A DNA stretch of 64,000 nucleotides from contig QANZ01018151.1 in assembly GCA_003254925.1 (NCBI GenBank), forward strand, positions 8,576 through 72,575, written 5' to 3'. Of the stretch, positions 1 through 11,577 are shown piece after piece. This DNA is from Chamaecrista fasciculata. Its lineage: Eukaryota > Streptophyta > Magnoliopsida > Fabales > Fabaceae. How positions within the stretch are numbered: position 1 is the first letter of the stretch; every line of letters starts with the position of its first letter. Both the position numbers and the translations under genes were made by a program. Below the pieces are notes generated by a model. That model saw only the letters and a list, made by a program, of their open reading frames with translations, ran no database searches and was not told the origin of the DNA.

Positions 1-1515
1 AGTTGATGAAAAGGAAATATATTAATATATTATATTATGCTAATTTATGATTTTAAGATATTATTGAATACAAATTTTAAAATTATATAACTAATATAAG
101 TATATAAATTTATTTATTTATTTTTATTTATTCTATTCTATTATTGTCTTATTTTGATGTCGTTGCTCATTTGTTTTATTATTCTAGACTCTTTTTTATA
201 AATAAGCTGATATTTTATATGTCTAGTTAATTTTATTTTGTCTACTAAGGGAAAATCTTCAATAACGAATGTAGTTAATAGAAGACTTTTATGTTCTAAA
301 ATGTGAAAGTCCTTTATATGTCTTTCTGCTCATATATGATGTATTTTATTTTATACAATATATACCGTAATGTTTAATTATAAAAAAATGAAAAATAAAA
401 CTATTAACGTTGATAAAAACTATTCATTCTTAAAAGTATTTAAAAATTCCCCACTTCTCATCTGATCAAAATGATATAAATATATATATATATATATATT
501 TATATATAAAGAGAGAGAGAGATATAGATTGGAGTCTATTGAATTTTGAGAATTATTTGACTTACTCCGTTCATATACATATAATTTTGATTTTGGATTA
601 TAACTTTTGGGTACAAGTTTGACATATATATCTATAAAGCTAGCTATTTTTTTTTTAATTTTTTATTAAGCAGGCAACTATAAAACCATCACAAACAACA
701 ACAATAATAACAATAAAATATCACCTATGTGATACATCAATTAAAAGTTAAAACTACCATTTAGCCCATAAAAAAACTAACATTTAGAGTCTTCTGGATT
801 CTTAGAGATATGAATAAAGTAGTTCAAACATTATCTCAATACGGGGATTGAAAAGCCTCCATAATTTTATTATGAATGAATATTTGCTTATTTATTAGAA
901 TAATAGGACCCTCGGTTTTCATATTTTAATTTTTTTTCAAAAAAGGTAACTGTCATGTGATGCTATAAGTAAATAGAGAATTCAAATGTGGGTTCTTGTA
1001 CCCATCAAGAGTAGAATATAGAATTCAAAAATAAGATAAAGAGATGACTTTTAGATATTAATGTTTAATTTACATACAATAATTTTTTAAAAAGCATTTT
1101 GTAAAGTAAAATGTTGTGGACGAGTCATGACTATAATTTTAATTAAAAAAATCAATAAGCTACCACACTCGCTTGTGACGGTTTATAAAATAAATACAAG
1201 ACATCCGGAATTTCAATTCAAGTAGGTATAATACTAAAAACGGGTGTAATTAAATAAAATAATAATTTTAGATGGTCTCCTATATTTTTTAAAATTTAGT
1301 ACTATTAAATATTTTTATACAAGTTTTTAGTCCTCCCATACAATTGTATTGAGCTTCATATCACATAATAAGATGAGCTCAAGATCTTCTCATGAGTCTT
1401 TCAAGCATTAAAACACCTATCATAATCTTGAAATATGCTCTCAAAAGGGTGTCCATGCTTTGAGTCATTTCGCCAAAATCAACATAATCCGTTAGTTTAG
1501 AGTTAGGCTAGTGGA
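1..1515. other. AT-rich intergenic DNA, no gene seen
   Basis: No coding signal or recognisable domain was found on either strand. The stretch holds a short (TA)n run near 480-510 followed by a (GA)n run. It ends at the left end of the hAT-like element. Confidence 0.6.
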
Positions 1516-2588
1516 TAGAGATATCAAAATGGGTTAGACTTTGTAGGCTAGCTCATAGCCTTGTAAAATATATTAAGAACGGACCAGAAAAATTGATTAA
1601 TTTTTTAATTAGGGCTTTTTGAGTCTGACCCTAATAACAATATGGCCAAAGAGGATTAAGACCAGATTTAATTAGGGCTAGCCTTAATTATTTATAATTA
1701 TTAAAAAATATTTTTGAATTATTATACTTATTAAATTTTTTTTATTATTTTCTATATTTTTTAAATGCAAATAAAGATAAATATTAGGTCAAAAATGATT
1801 TTTCAAAGGAAGATAATAAAAATTATATAATTATTGATAGTTAAATAATGAATAATTTTGTGAAATATATTTTTTTTACTCATTTTCATTTTCATATCAT
1901 TAATTTTAGGGTAAACTACACTATGGTACCCTGTGGTTTGACCCTATTTCACTTTAGTACCTTGTGGTTTCAAACCTGACACTTTGGTACCCTGTGATAT
2001 TCTCCATTAATACTTTGGTACCCTTTGGAGCTATTTTATAATTTTAACCATAACAAATTTTGCAAAAATTACATATTGACCCCAAAAAATTACAAATAGG
2101 TCCCTGGATACATATTATCTAGGGACTAAAATGAAAACTTTAAAAAAACTTTGGGGTCAATATGTAATTTTTGAAAAAATTGTTATGGTTAAAATTACAA
2201 AATAGCTTCAAATGGTACCAAAATGTTAATGGAGAATACCCAGGGTACCAAAGTGTCAGGTTTCAAATCACAGGGTACCAAAGTGAAATAAAGTCAAACC
2301 ACAGGGTACCAAAGTGTAATTTACTCTTAATTTTATTATGTAATTTTGAGAATGTTAAATAATTATCTAAGTTATATAAAAAAAATTATATAATTGAAAT
2401 TTTAATTCCATTTGTATTTTAAAAAAATTAAAACAAAATTAATAAAAAAACCATAAGGCTAGCCCTAACAGGACCGAGCTGGATTAGAATTTTTTAGCCC
2501 AACTTTAAATAGGACTTTTTGAGCTCAGTCCTAATTAACTTAGGGCTATACAGGGTTAGGCTTGGGCTAACCCATTTTGACAGCTCTA
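1516..2588. mobile_element. hAT-like non-autonomous DNA transposon
   Basis: The left end (TAGAGATATCAAAATGGGTT) and the reverse complement of the right end (TAGAGCTGTCAAAATGGGTT) match at 17 of about 20 bases, and both start with the TAG seen in many plant hAT elements. The flanking 8-mers are CTAGTGGA (1508-1515) and CTGATGGA (2589-2596), an imperfect 8-bp duplication as expected for hAT. Further inverted similarity runs inward (GGGCTTTTTGAGTC against GGACTTTTTGAGCT). There is no transposase ORF. Without the nested MITE the element is about 650 bp. The hAT assignment is inferred from ends and duplication length. Confidence 0.65.
1909..2326. mobile_element. Foldback MITE, MULE type, nested in the hAT-like element
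   Basis: The element is almost entirely one large palindrome. The left half (repeats of GGTACCCTGTGGTTT and CACTTTGGTACC) returns inverted in the right half, giving arms of about 200 bp. It is flanked on both sides by the identical 9-mer TTAATTTTA (1900-1908 and 2327-2335). A 9-bp target duplication is the hallmark of Mutator-like elements. It encodes nothing: a 63-codon ORF at 2171-2362 is only a read through the right arm. Confidence 0.82.
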
Positions 2589-3727
2589 CTGATGGATTAG
2601 TTTGAGTTGAAAAATTTGAGCTCGCTATAATTTGAGTTGGGCCGCGAGTTTAAGATTTGCAGTCTGTTCAACTTAACCCAACTTACTGACAAAAAAATAA
2701 AATAAAAATTTAATTTTTATTTAGTTGAAATTATATTTTGATATCTCAAATAATATAATTTGTACAATTTGGTTTATTAATGAATTTTTCTTCTCAATTT
2801 AGTCTCTCAAAAACAAATTGGGAAGGACCAAATTGAGGGGGAAAAATTTAAAAGAGACCAAATAAAAAAAGTTAAATATATGAAGAATAAAAAAATAGTA
2901 GGAGTTAAATCACGAACCTAACTAAAATTAACCCGTCAGCGATTGATTTGAATTAAATCAATTATTTTTTCTAGTCCAACATAACTCAACCTGTCAAATA
3001 AAATAATAAAACCAAATCAATCAAACTTTAAACTCAACCCAATTCAATTGTTGAACACATTGTACTCTCAATTAGGCATAATGATCAAAACTCATTATGA
3101 GATGTATAGACTTGAAATTACTCAACGTCCTCTATATATACTTGCTCAAGTAAATTTTAAGTATGTACATGTACATCTTGCCTTGTATTTAATTTGATCG
3201 TCATGCTAATTTATCTGTTAGAGGTGTTTCACGACCATTATTGTTCTAAAACATTATTACAATCTTACCCTAAATTAGATAAGCCTACCAAAGTGAAAAC
3301 GTAGCTCATCAAATAGTCTAATAATTCACAAATTTTAATATTATTATTTACTTCTCAATAAAACCGAGGACGTTCCATGGAAAAAAAAATAATAATAAAA
3401 CTAAGGATGTGTCACTATTATTTTTTTTTTTCTCTGGTGTCACAATAATTACCTGATAACATATTACTTTGATACGTCATGTTAAAAAATATATGAAACC
3501 ACTAAAACTTATCATGGATGAAATTATGGAAAAATTAATCAAGAAGCAACATCAAATTAACAGGGACCAAATTGAAATGAAAATAAAATGTGAGGACAAA
3601 AACAGACTTTGATAAATTAAATAAAAAAAATACCTTGACTAACAATCACAACTTCCTTTATTTAATAACAAGCCCTCACCCAAACAGTTATCTTTATATT
3701 TCATAAAGTTTGTATACTAAACCATAA
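2589..3727. other. Intergenic DNA with decayed repeats
   Basis: No gene is seen. GGGTTGAG/CTCAACCC-like inverted motifs around 2600-2700 and 2930-3050 suggest another decayed inverted-repeat element, but clear ends are not visible. Confidence 0.4.
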
Positions 3728-3988
3728 TTAGACTATACGTAAAATCATATTTTTTTGTCTAGTGGCCCAATAGAAAAAAACAAAATAAGAAAGAAAGAAA
3801 AAAATGGGATCAGATCCTTTAGAATTCTTTTTTCTACATTTCTCGTGGAGTATGAGAGTATGAGAGAGGAAGCGAAAAGAAGAGAGAGAAAGAGAAAATA
3901 TGATTTTACGTATTTTTATTTCATGAATTTCATATTTTCTCTCTCTAACTCCACAAAAATGCAGAGAAAGGAACTCTAAAGGATCCAT
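3728..3988. repeat. Inverted-repeat element just upstream of the bZIP gene
   Basis: Two nested inverted pairs are readable: ATACGTAAAATCATAT near 3735 against ATATGATTTTACGTAT near 3898, and GGATCNGATCCTTTAGAATTC near 3807 against GAACTCTAAAGGATCC near 3970. Overlapping ORFs on both strands (86 and 74 codons) are by-products of the symmetry. Related, more decayed sequence occurs at 7690-7800 and 15105-15232, so this is a repeat family. It lies about 50-300 bp upstream of the bZIP TATA-like box and may form part of that promoter. Confidence 0.6.
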
Positions 3989-4041
3989 TTAAAAAAAAAA
4001 AACTTGGGTCTCTCTCTCCTCTTTCTCTCTCTATCTGGTTC

Positions 4042-4048
4042 TATAAAT
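4042..4048 (+). promoter_or_regulatory. TATA-like box of the bZIP gene
   Basis: TATAAAT lies downstream of a CT-rich tract and upstream of a roughly 700-base CT-rich leader. Transcription would start near 4070-4080. This is inferred from position and consensus only. Confidence 0.45.
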
Positions 4049-4408
4049 TCCGTGCTAGAAGCACACAGAGTTCTCTCCTCTTCTCCTTTTGGCCTCCTTT
4101 CTTATCACACTTTCTAGATAATCAGTAAAGATATTTTCTTATATAGCTTCTGGTCCCTGCATTCTCTTCCTTTATACTCTCTTCCTTCCTTCATCAAATC
4201 TCTCACTCACAATCTCCAATCTTCAATCTTCACCTCTCCTTTTCTTCTTCATCATCGCTTCTTCTTCTGGGTATCCCTAAATCTCTCTAAAGCTTCCATC
4301 TTTCTTCTCAAATCTTCACTTTTCACTCTGGATTCGCCAACCTGACTCAGTTTTTTCAATCTCTCTCTCTCTCTCTTGATTTTCTCAGAAAAAAAAGGCT
4401 CTTCTTAA

Positions 4409-4462
4409 ATGCCCAATCTTGTGTTCTTGATGTTTGAGATTCATGTATCCAATTCTCAGTGA
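4409..4462 (+). CDS. uORF1 in the bZIP leader (17 codons)
   Basis: A short ORF (MPNLVFLMFEIHVSNSQ) begins in the leader and overlaps the start of the sucrose-control uORF by 20 bases in another frame. The same arrangement, a small first uORF overlapping the conserved second one, is known from the Arabidopsis bZIP11 leader. Its peptide need not be functional. It may tune how many ribosomes reach the next uORF. Confidence 0.6.
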   Translation: MPNLVFLMFEIHVSNSQ

Positions 4463-4568
4463 GATCTTCCTTTCTGGGTGTATGATAAATTCCACTGTTA
4501 GGCGCAGGACCCATCTTGTTCAATCTTTCTCCGTTGCTTTCCTCTACTGGTTGTACTACGTTTCATGA
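4443..4568 (+). CDS. Sucrose-control (SC) uORF peptide of an S1 bZIP gene
   Basis: This 41-codon uORF starts MYPILSEIFLSG and ends RRRTHLVQSFSV-AFLYWLYYVS. The second half is the hallmark of the conserved SC peptide in leaders of plant S1-group bZIP genes such as Arabidopsis bZIP11, where the nascent peptide stalls ribosomes when sucrose is high and so represses translation of the bZIP ORF. The first ATG (4443) gives the family's usual length of about 41-42 residues; a second in-frame ATG lies at 4482. The conserved C-terminal block up to the stop is intact. The stop codon overlaps the ATG of the next uORF. Sucrose control here is inferred from family knowledge. Confidence 0.93.
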   Translation: MYPILSEIFLSGCMINSTVRRRTHLVQSFSVAFLYWLYYVS

Positions 4569-4600
4569 TTTTTCAGAAAAACCCCACCTTTTTCTATTAA
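4565..4600 (+). CDS. uORF3 in the bZIP leader (11 codons)
   Basis: The ATG at 4565 overlaps the SC-uORF stop codon in an ATGA arrangement. The ORF encodes MIFQKNPTFFY and then stops. It could catch ribosomes that terminate on the SC uORF and further restrain reinitiation at the main start. Functional relevance is inferred. Confidence 0.5.
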   Translation: MIFQKNPTFFY

Positions 4601-4790
4601 AACCCTAAATAAATTTCCTATCTTTCTTCCGCCTTTAAACTTTTCTGGGTTTCTCTGTTTTTCTCTGTTTCTTCCTTAGTGTCTGGGTCCTGCGTCTTCA
4701 ACATCTAACTATTAGGGGTCCAAATTGAAATAAAACCTGGTTTTTTATTTTTATTTTTTCTGGTAGTGTCATTCAAAGATTTGATTTTTC

Positions 4791-5321
4791 ATGGCTTCTT
4801 CAAGTGGAACATCATCTGGGTCATCATCTCTGGCTCAAAACTCTGGTTCTGAGGAAGATTTGCAGGTGATGGTGATGGATCAGAGGAAGAGGAAGAGGAT
4901 GATATCAAATCGTGAATCTGCAAGAAGATCAAGGATGAGGAAGCAGAAGCATCTGGATGATCTGACGGCTCAGGTGGCTCAGCTGAGGAAGGAAAACCAC
5001 CAGATCCTGACAAGTGTCAACATCACATCCCAGCAATTCCTAGCCGTTGAAGCTGAAAATTCTGTGCTAAGAGCTCAGGTGAATGAGCTTACACACAGGC
5101 TCCAATCTCTCAATGAGATTGTGGATTTCTTGAATTCTGCTGCAAATTTGAATACTGCAGGTGGTCATGGTGGTGTTTTTGGAGCCTCAAGTTCAGAAAA
5201 TTTCAATATGATTGAAAATAATAATAGTAACAACAACAATGGCTTCTTCAATTTCAACCCATTCAACATGGCTTACATGAACCAACCCATCATGGCTTCT
5301 CCAGACATGTTTCAGTACTGA
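4791..5321 (+). CDS. S1-group bZIP transcription factor (bZIP11/bZIP44-like)
   Basis: A 176-residue intronless ORF. Its basic region contains N40-x7-R48 within NRESARRSR, preceded by the basic run RKRKR (32-36). The first zipper leucine (L58) lies ten residues after R48, and the heptads continue L65, I72, T79, V86, L93, L100, L107, the extended zipper typical of plant S-group bZIPs. The N-terminus is Ser/Gly-rich and the C-terminal tail Asn-rich, ending PDMFQY. S1 members bind ACGT elements, usually as heterodimers with group C bZIPs, and reprogram amino-acid and sugar metabolism under energy limitation. Single-exon structure, length and the SC-uORF leader all agree with S1. Which S1 paralogue (bZIP11, 2, 44 or another) cannot be decided here. 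Confidence 0.95.
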   Translation: MASSSGTSSGSSSLAQNSGSEEDLQVMVMDQRKRKRMISNRESARRSRMRKQKHLDDLTAQVAQLRKENHQILTSVNITSQQFLAVEAENSVLRAQVNELTHRLQSLNEIVDFLNSAANLNTAGGHGGVFGASSSENFNMIENNNSNNNNGFFNFNPFNMAYMNQPIMASPDMFQY

Positions 5322-6500
5322 AACTAGTCTCTCAATATCTCAAACACCCACTTGGGGATTTCTGGGATTTCAGAGAGAAAGATTGAAAAAAGAAAAAGGA
5401 AGATGATGGTGGTGGTGATGATGATAGTGATGATGATGGGTGTGATTTGGTATTAGTTTCCTCCAGATTTGAGTCTCTCTTGAGAAAATTGAAGTTAAGA
5501 TCACTACCATATAGTGATGATTAAGGAATAAATGAAGCACTTGTGTGTTAGGTATTATATATACTGCTTGTGTGAATTTAGTTCAATTAATATGGGTGTT
5601 ATTATTTTAGTCATTAAATTTTTTAAATGATTGGTTTAATCTCTTAAAATTTATGACTCGAAATAGATTACCTTATACAAATTTAGATACTCTAGTTAAA
5701 CGAGTCACAGATTGAGATTGAATCAACATTTTAATAAATTAAGGACTAAATTGATAACAATCATATAATTTAAGGATTAAAGTGTTAGTTTCCTCTTTAT
5801 ATGTACATGTAGGACTTTGGATTGATCTACGAACATGACATGTATCTTCAAATTGCACTTAAAACACTGAATTTTGTAAGTGTTTTTTGTATTGTGTCAT
5901 GTTCACAATTTCTGTTAGGAAGAGTAATGTGTAGTGCTTCTTATTGTGTAATGTGAAAGGGATGTAATGTTTTTGAGTCTAGCCATTATTATTGTGGCGG
6001 TTTCCTTAATGTTGTTGCTATATTATTGTAATAAGTTGATCTATATAATTTTCTTCTTCTTCTTCTTCGTCATTTTTGTTTATTTTATTTATTTATCTAC
6101 TTGTTTTTTGGGGGCTGTGGAACTCAAGAGATGGTGGAAAATTTTGATGCTGCTTTCTCTAATGCTAAGTGATGTGAGAAGGTGGACATTTTAAACTAAT
6201 AAAATGTTTGGTCAAGTTGTTAAATTATGACCTGATTAATTACTTTTTTTAAAAATAACTTATTCTGATTAAAGCAGTCATTTGGACCAACTAATTAATT
6301 AAAAAAAAAAAGACAAGCAAGTTGAGAGCAAAAACCAATTTTAATCGAAAATAAGAAAGTAAAAATTATAACTTTTCTTTGACATCTTCCAAAAATAATA
6401 GCTAAAAAATGTTCATGGTAAATATGATATACATATTCTAATTAAAAATAAAAAAAAAACTGTTACAGCATTTCTAAATAATTGATATGGGTAGGTGATG
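5322..6500 (+). other. bZIP 3' flank with a foldback repeat
   Basis: Positions 5322 to about 5580 look like 3' UTR. At about 5590-5800 the phrases TTTTAGTCATTAAATT and GGATTAAAGTG, in inverted arrangement, mark a small MITE of the kind built from TTTAGTCC motifs. No further gene is seen up to 6500. Confidence 0.4.
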
Positions 6501-6582
6501 ATGGAATTGAATTTATAATTTTTGCCCTGAATAATGGAATTGAATTTATAATTTTTGCCCTGAATAATGGAATTGAATTTTC
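6501..6582 (+). repeat. 33-bp tandem repeat, about 2.5 copies
   Basis: The unit starts ATGGAATTGAATTTATAATT and recurs at 6501, 6534 and (partly) 6567 with almost no divergence, so the duplication is recent or gene-converted. Confidence 0.85.
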
Positions 6583-9500
6583 AGTGGGTTATTATTGCTT
6601 TTCACCAGTTTTTACTGTCAAGTCAAAATGTCATTAATCTTTTCAATCAGCTTTCTTATAATGTGATGGCCTTACACAATTGTATATGACGAATTATGAA
6701 ACTCTTGACAGAGCTTAGGTTGAGAAAAAGAAATGTTGATTGGTGAATGAAGAATTTGCAACTGTTATTGGAGCTGTCATATGATTAAGGTTAGAAAAAT
6801 ACTAGTAATTTGAATATTCGTGCATTCATTTTATCGATAATTAAAGATTACTTTTTTAGGCGTAAAGATATCAAAATGAGTTTTATTTTTATTATTAAAT
6901 CTTATTTAAATTTTAAAAAATCTAACTCTAAATTCTGTCAAAACTTTTTTAGTAGCTAACATCGAAATCATTTAAAATTTTTAAAAAGTATGTATTTGAT
7001 CTTTGTTGTGACAAAATGTTAGACAAAATTGAGTTTTAGTGCATCCACGTGCAAGTCACGTGTCAAATTTCGTCCAAAATTAATGAAAAAATTGTTCAGG
7101 GTATCAAATGAGTAATGGTGGAGACCTTAAAGTGTCAAATTGTCATGTTTTAAACTATGAGGTATCAAAGTGAAATGAGGTCAAAATACGAGGCTGAATC
7201 CCCAACAAAATACATGGTACTAAAGTATAATTTACTTTAAATTTTATTATTGAAAAATACATCTATTTATCAATTATACTAGAGATTGTTGATGAGTCTT
7301 TGTACAATTGAATTATTAGTCATTACATGTTAAAAAAATGTTTTGAAATTTTATTGAAAGACTTTTTTTTTTTTTTTTAAAAATATTGTTGTATAAATAT
7401 TGAGACAATTCAACCATTAAAAACTCAAATTTCTCTTAAAATAATCTTTTACTATTTCTTTAAAAAAAACCTCGACCAATATTTTTAAGGTAATAGGTAA
7501 AATACATTAAAAATTTTAAAATAACCAGTTTCGAAAAAATAAAAATAGAAATATTAAAATATTATTTAATATATCTTAAAGTACTACAAGAATACAGTTT
7601 AATATCATTTATTTTTGTAACTCTTTTATTTGTTATTTATAGATTGATAGATTTATGTTATGTCACCGACAATTACAAAGTCGATCTNAAGAAGAGAGAC
7701 AGAAAAAATTTGGTTTTTATATATTTTTATTTTATGGAATCCATATTTTTACTCTAATTACACAAGAAATGCATGAAAAGGAACTCTAGAGAATCCAAAT
7801 CCAAATGATGAGATACACAAAACACACACACACGCTCACTCACACTCACACTCATAACACAAACACACACTCACACTCACAACACAAACGCACACACACA
7901 CTAATACAAACATGTTCTTTATTGGAAAAATTTGATTTATTATTCAATAGATTGAAATATCAATTTAAAATTTAATAATTTAATTAATTAAAGTACGATA
8001 CTTCATCATTTTAGACGTTTGTCTTCTACTCTCATAGGTGAGCCTTGGCTCAATCAAACTCATTCTGCCTTCTAGTAATGGACAAACTTTGACCTGATCA
8101 AATCTATTTTCCCTTAACACCACGCTCCAAAATATGTAGAGTCTATATTTTTAACTTGTTGGATCTGGTCTCTACTCTATAAATAATTCATTTTAGTCAT
8201 CGACAAATTAAGATTAGTTACTCATTAAACTCAAATTACTCTTTCTCTCACATAGATCCTCATCTAACTTTGAGTTAAAAAATCAATTCTCTCATATGAT
8301 AGTTTTAGGATTATTGCAAACTAGACCACTAGGCATTTGGCGATCCGACTAATTGGTGTGGTCTAATTAATTTTCTAAATATTAGTATTTCCTGTATTTT
8401 GTATTTTCGTTTTGGTTTGTCTAAAAATTATTTCTAAAAAATGTTAAATACATCAGAGATATTGACCATTAAAAAATCTTATGAGTTATTATGCATATAT
8501 ATGGTCACAATGTGAAGCTTGATTTTTTGAAAATTGAAAGTTACACGCACACATTATACCACAAAGGTCTAAATCTAATTAATAGCTGATATTAATTTTT
8601 CAGAAAGTAAATTAATGATTTATTCTCTAAATATACTAGCTGTCCCAATTAATTAAAATTAATTTATTCATTTTAGTTATATTATTAATTAAAATTTAAT
8701 AACAAATATGTTGTCGTTCCAAATTTTGTTGAAAATATAATATTTAATGATTAATTTTAGAAAATCATATTTGTTATTTAGATTTCAATGAGTATATTTA
8801 AAAAATGGCCAAATTAATTGTAACTATATATATTGCATCTTTTAGAGGCCAAATTAAATTTTCAAAGAGTAAACTAATTTTTAGGGACTAAATTATTAAG
8901 TAATTATGTTTTTTTTAATTCTTAAATTACATAATGTTTCTTTTGAAGACCAAAATTTTAATATAATTCCGTAGATGATGAAAACTCTCTCCTACAAAAC
9001 TGATGCCTTCGGAAACAAAGCTATCACATCCATCGTTTTAGAACAGCAAAGAGTGCAAAACGTATTTATTTGTTCTAAATAAGATTTTCAATAATAATTA
9101 AACTGGTTGATATAAAAAGAATCAACTTAGTTATTGATAATACTATTTTGTTAAATGGAAAATTTAAATCCTTTTCCCTTGATGTAAATTGATAAAAACA
9201 AAAATTAAAGTAAACTAATTAATCAACACATTTTGCCTAATACAGTTTTGATGAGATTAGGAGATTGGTGGTGGTTGGTTAGCTATAGCCACAAATAGAA
9301 ACACTCCAATACGTAAAAGCAAGAAAAAGCTTGAAAGGGGTATATGTGAACATGACAATAAATTTACAATGGATTCCAACTTGAGTTTTTAATATATATA
9401 TATATATATATTATATTAACAATCATCATGTATCGACAATCAAAATCCAGTATTTAAACCTTATTATTTAAGACTCTACCATGTATTAGCTTAAGACAAA

Positions 9501-10411
9501 CTATCTCTTTATTATTATTATTATCATCATTATTATTTGTTTTATTTTATTTTTATAAATCAATCGTGAATGATTTAGATTTATCGAATATATGTACACA
9601 CATTTTTTTTATGTTTTAAAAACATTTAAATATTATTTGTAAACGTTAAATTATTATCAAATTGTTCAGAAACATTATTTTATTTTAAAAGTAGTAACAG
9701 AGTCAATTGGTTTTCTTTGTAACCTGCCAACCATTTTTTCTCTTTAATGATTTTTTGTTTTGTTTTATATCTCACTAATATACTTTTTTCTTTAATTTTT
9801 TCGTTTTCCTTTTTAGTAATAGACGAGAGAGAAAATTACTAGAAGTATTTAATAAGGGGTACCTTTAGATAGAGGGTTAACGAGAAGATGACAAAGAATA
9901 AAATAGTTTATAACAAGTCTATAAGCATAAATAATAAAAATGGAAAAGAATAATAAGACTTCGATCTATTTAATTAATGATAACTTTCAAACAAAATTTA
10001 CAGGTGTCATTGTTAACAAATTCCAAATAATATATTTACTTAAATCATTTCATTTCTCTCCATTTTATTTTATTAATAACCATTTCCTTTTTATTTTCAT
10101 CAAAACTCTCAAGTATGTTCTATCCTAGAGGTATATAATATAATATATTAGTGTACTTTGCATTTTATTTGTTACTTGCGCCCGATCTCTGAGGTGTTGC
10201 ATGAATTAGTTCATACTCTATCCACACGTCATATATTTGATTATAGTAAGAAAGTCTCCTAATACGAATATCATAAGATTTCAAACTCAAGACTTTTAAT
10301 TACTTGAACGATAGCAAACCATTTACCAGTTAAATTATCCCTTTGTTAGTACTTTGCATTTATGTATTAACATATATACAAACTAGGAATATGTATATGC
10401 ATTTGAATTAA
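6583..10411. other. AT-rich intergenic DNA with decayed repeats
   Basis: No gene is supported. Recognisable pieces: 7085-7240 resembles one arm of the 1909-2326 foldback (GGTATCAAAGTGAAATGAGGTC); 7690-7800 is a relic of the 3728-3988 family; 7826-7905 is a CA/CTCACA-rich microsatellite; 9395-9412 is (TA)n. ORFs here are short and compositionally biased. Confidence 0.5.
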
Positions 10412-10664
10412 TTAAAATTAAAGATTACATAAAATTTTATTTTGATAAATGAGTAAGTTTGGGACCAATTTGAAAAATTATAAAAATATATAAAATTCAT
10501 CTAAAATAAATAAAATGTTTAAGACCAATTTGAAATTACCTCATACATTTAGGATAGATATTGGTATTTTATTAATTTGTAAATGTTGATTAAATTTAAA
10601 CTAAAGTTAAATTTAGAAAAAAAGGGAGGACAACCAAAAAAGGGTGAAGCCATATAATATAAGA
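10412..10664 (-). mobile_element. Helitron fragment (non-autonomous), minus strand
   Basis: The reverse complement starts TCTTATATTATATGGCTTCA, closely matching the 5' ends at 11262 and 11757, with the A expected before the TC end. Its left half (10437-10545) is an inverted copy of 38998-39110 in the CIF intron, which runs into a Helitron-like 3' end. The 3' terminus of this copy is missing. No Rep/helicase sequence is present. Confidence 0.55.
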
Positions 10665-11261
10665 TAATATTTTAATTTTTAAATTATAAAAAAAAAACTT
10701 TTTTATGAAATTATATGAGAGAAATAAATATTTAATTTTATTAATTAATATTAATATTTTATAATATCTTTTAAAAATATATGAGACAACAAAAAATAAG
10801 ATCATTTATATTAATAAAAAAGATATTGATAAACTAAAAGTTCGGCAAATTAAAACCCTCATCTTAGTTCATCAGGAGGCTGCAAAGAGCAAAATAACGT
10901 AGAACCCTGCAAAAATAACTTTACAGAGGGACCTTGCGAAATTTACTTTGTCGCTCAAGTTCGTAAGTGCTCAAGAATAGGAGTTAAATAGAATATGGAG
11001 AGAATGTCTAACCTTATTAAGAGATAACCAGAGATAACCAGAGGTATTTTATAATGCATGGTTGATTAAGAAAGAGTTGGATGAAGTGAGGGCACATTTC
11101 CTGAGGTTCAAGAACGTGGAGCTCCATGAATCTCGGAGCGTGGGTATTATGGTAGAACGTGGGTTTAAAGCGTTCCAGGGCTCGCCTCAAAGGTTGAACA
11201 CCTCACCCTAATTCGGCGAACATCTAGAATGTGGAGTATCATATCTATATCTATATCTATA
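10665..11261. other. Intergenic DNA with a GC-richer block of unknown origin
   Basis: Positions about 10855-11230 are less AT-rich than the surroundings and contain no ORF or domain I recognise. The block could be a decayed LTR or other repeat fragment. I cannot assign it. Confidence 0.3.
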
Positions 11262-11565
11262 TCTATACTATATTATATGTGTGAGGGTGCTTTTGGTTGG
11301 TCAAAAATAATTAAATTAAAAATTAAAAAAATAAAAATAAACATGTGGAACTTGATAATTGACTAAGTGTATAGATAATGGGAGAGAGAAAGTAGTAGAT
11401 GGGTGAAAACTTATTATTTTGTCTTTTAATTTTCACACTTTTAACGATTTAGTCTTTGAATAATAGAAATATATTATTTAGTCACTGAATAACTACAAAT
11501 ATCAAATCAAACGTTACATACATATTTTTGTGCGACTGTGCCCGTTAGGGCACGAAAAGCCCCTT
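11262..11565 (+). mobile_element. Short Helitron (non-autonomous), plus strand
   Basis: It starts TCTATACTATATTATATG after an A, as Helitrons do. Near the 3' end is the hairpin GTGCCC-GTTA-GGGCAC (11538-11553) followed by AAAAGCCCC. The final CTAG is not intact at the expected place. It carries no ORF. It abuts, tail to tail, the minus-strand Helitron beginning at 11578. Confidence 0.6.
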
Positions 11566-11577
11566 ATATATATTGTA

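Noticed and set aside
3728-3988. 86- and 74-codon ORFs on opposite strands
   Set aside because: They arise from the symmetry of the inverted-repeat element and show no domain.
4789-5013. 74-codon minus-strand ORF opposite the bZIP
   Set aside because: It is antisense to the bZIP coding sequence; its Ser/Pro-rich composition is the mirror of that gene.
7826-7905. Repeat array that might be CRISPR-like
   Set aside because: It is a CA/CTCACA microsatellite without spacers in plant nuclear DNA.
8979-9085. Short frame MMKTLSYKTDAFGNKAITS as a gene fragment
   Set aside because: Only about 35 codons, no splice sites in support and no family recognised.
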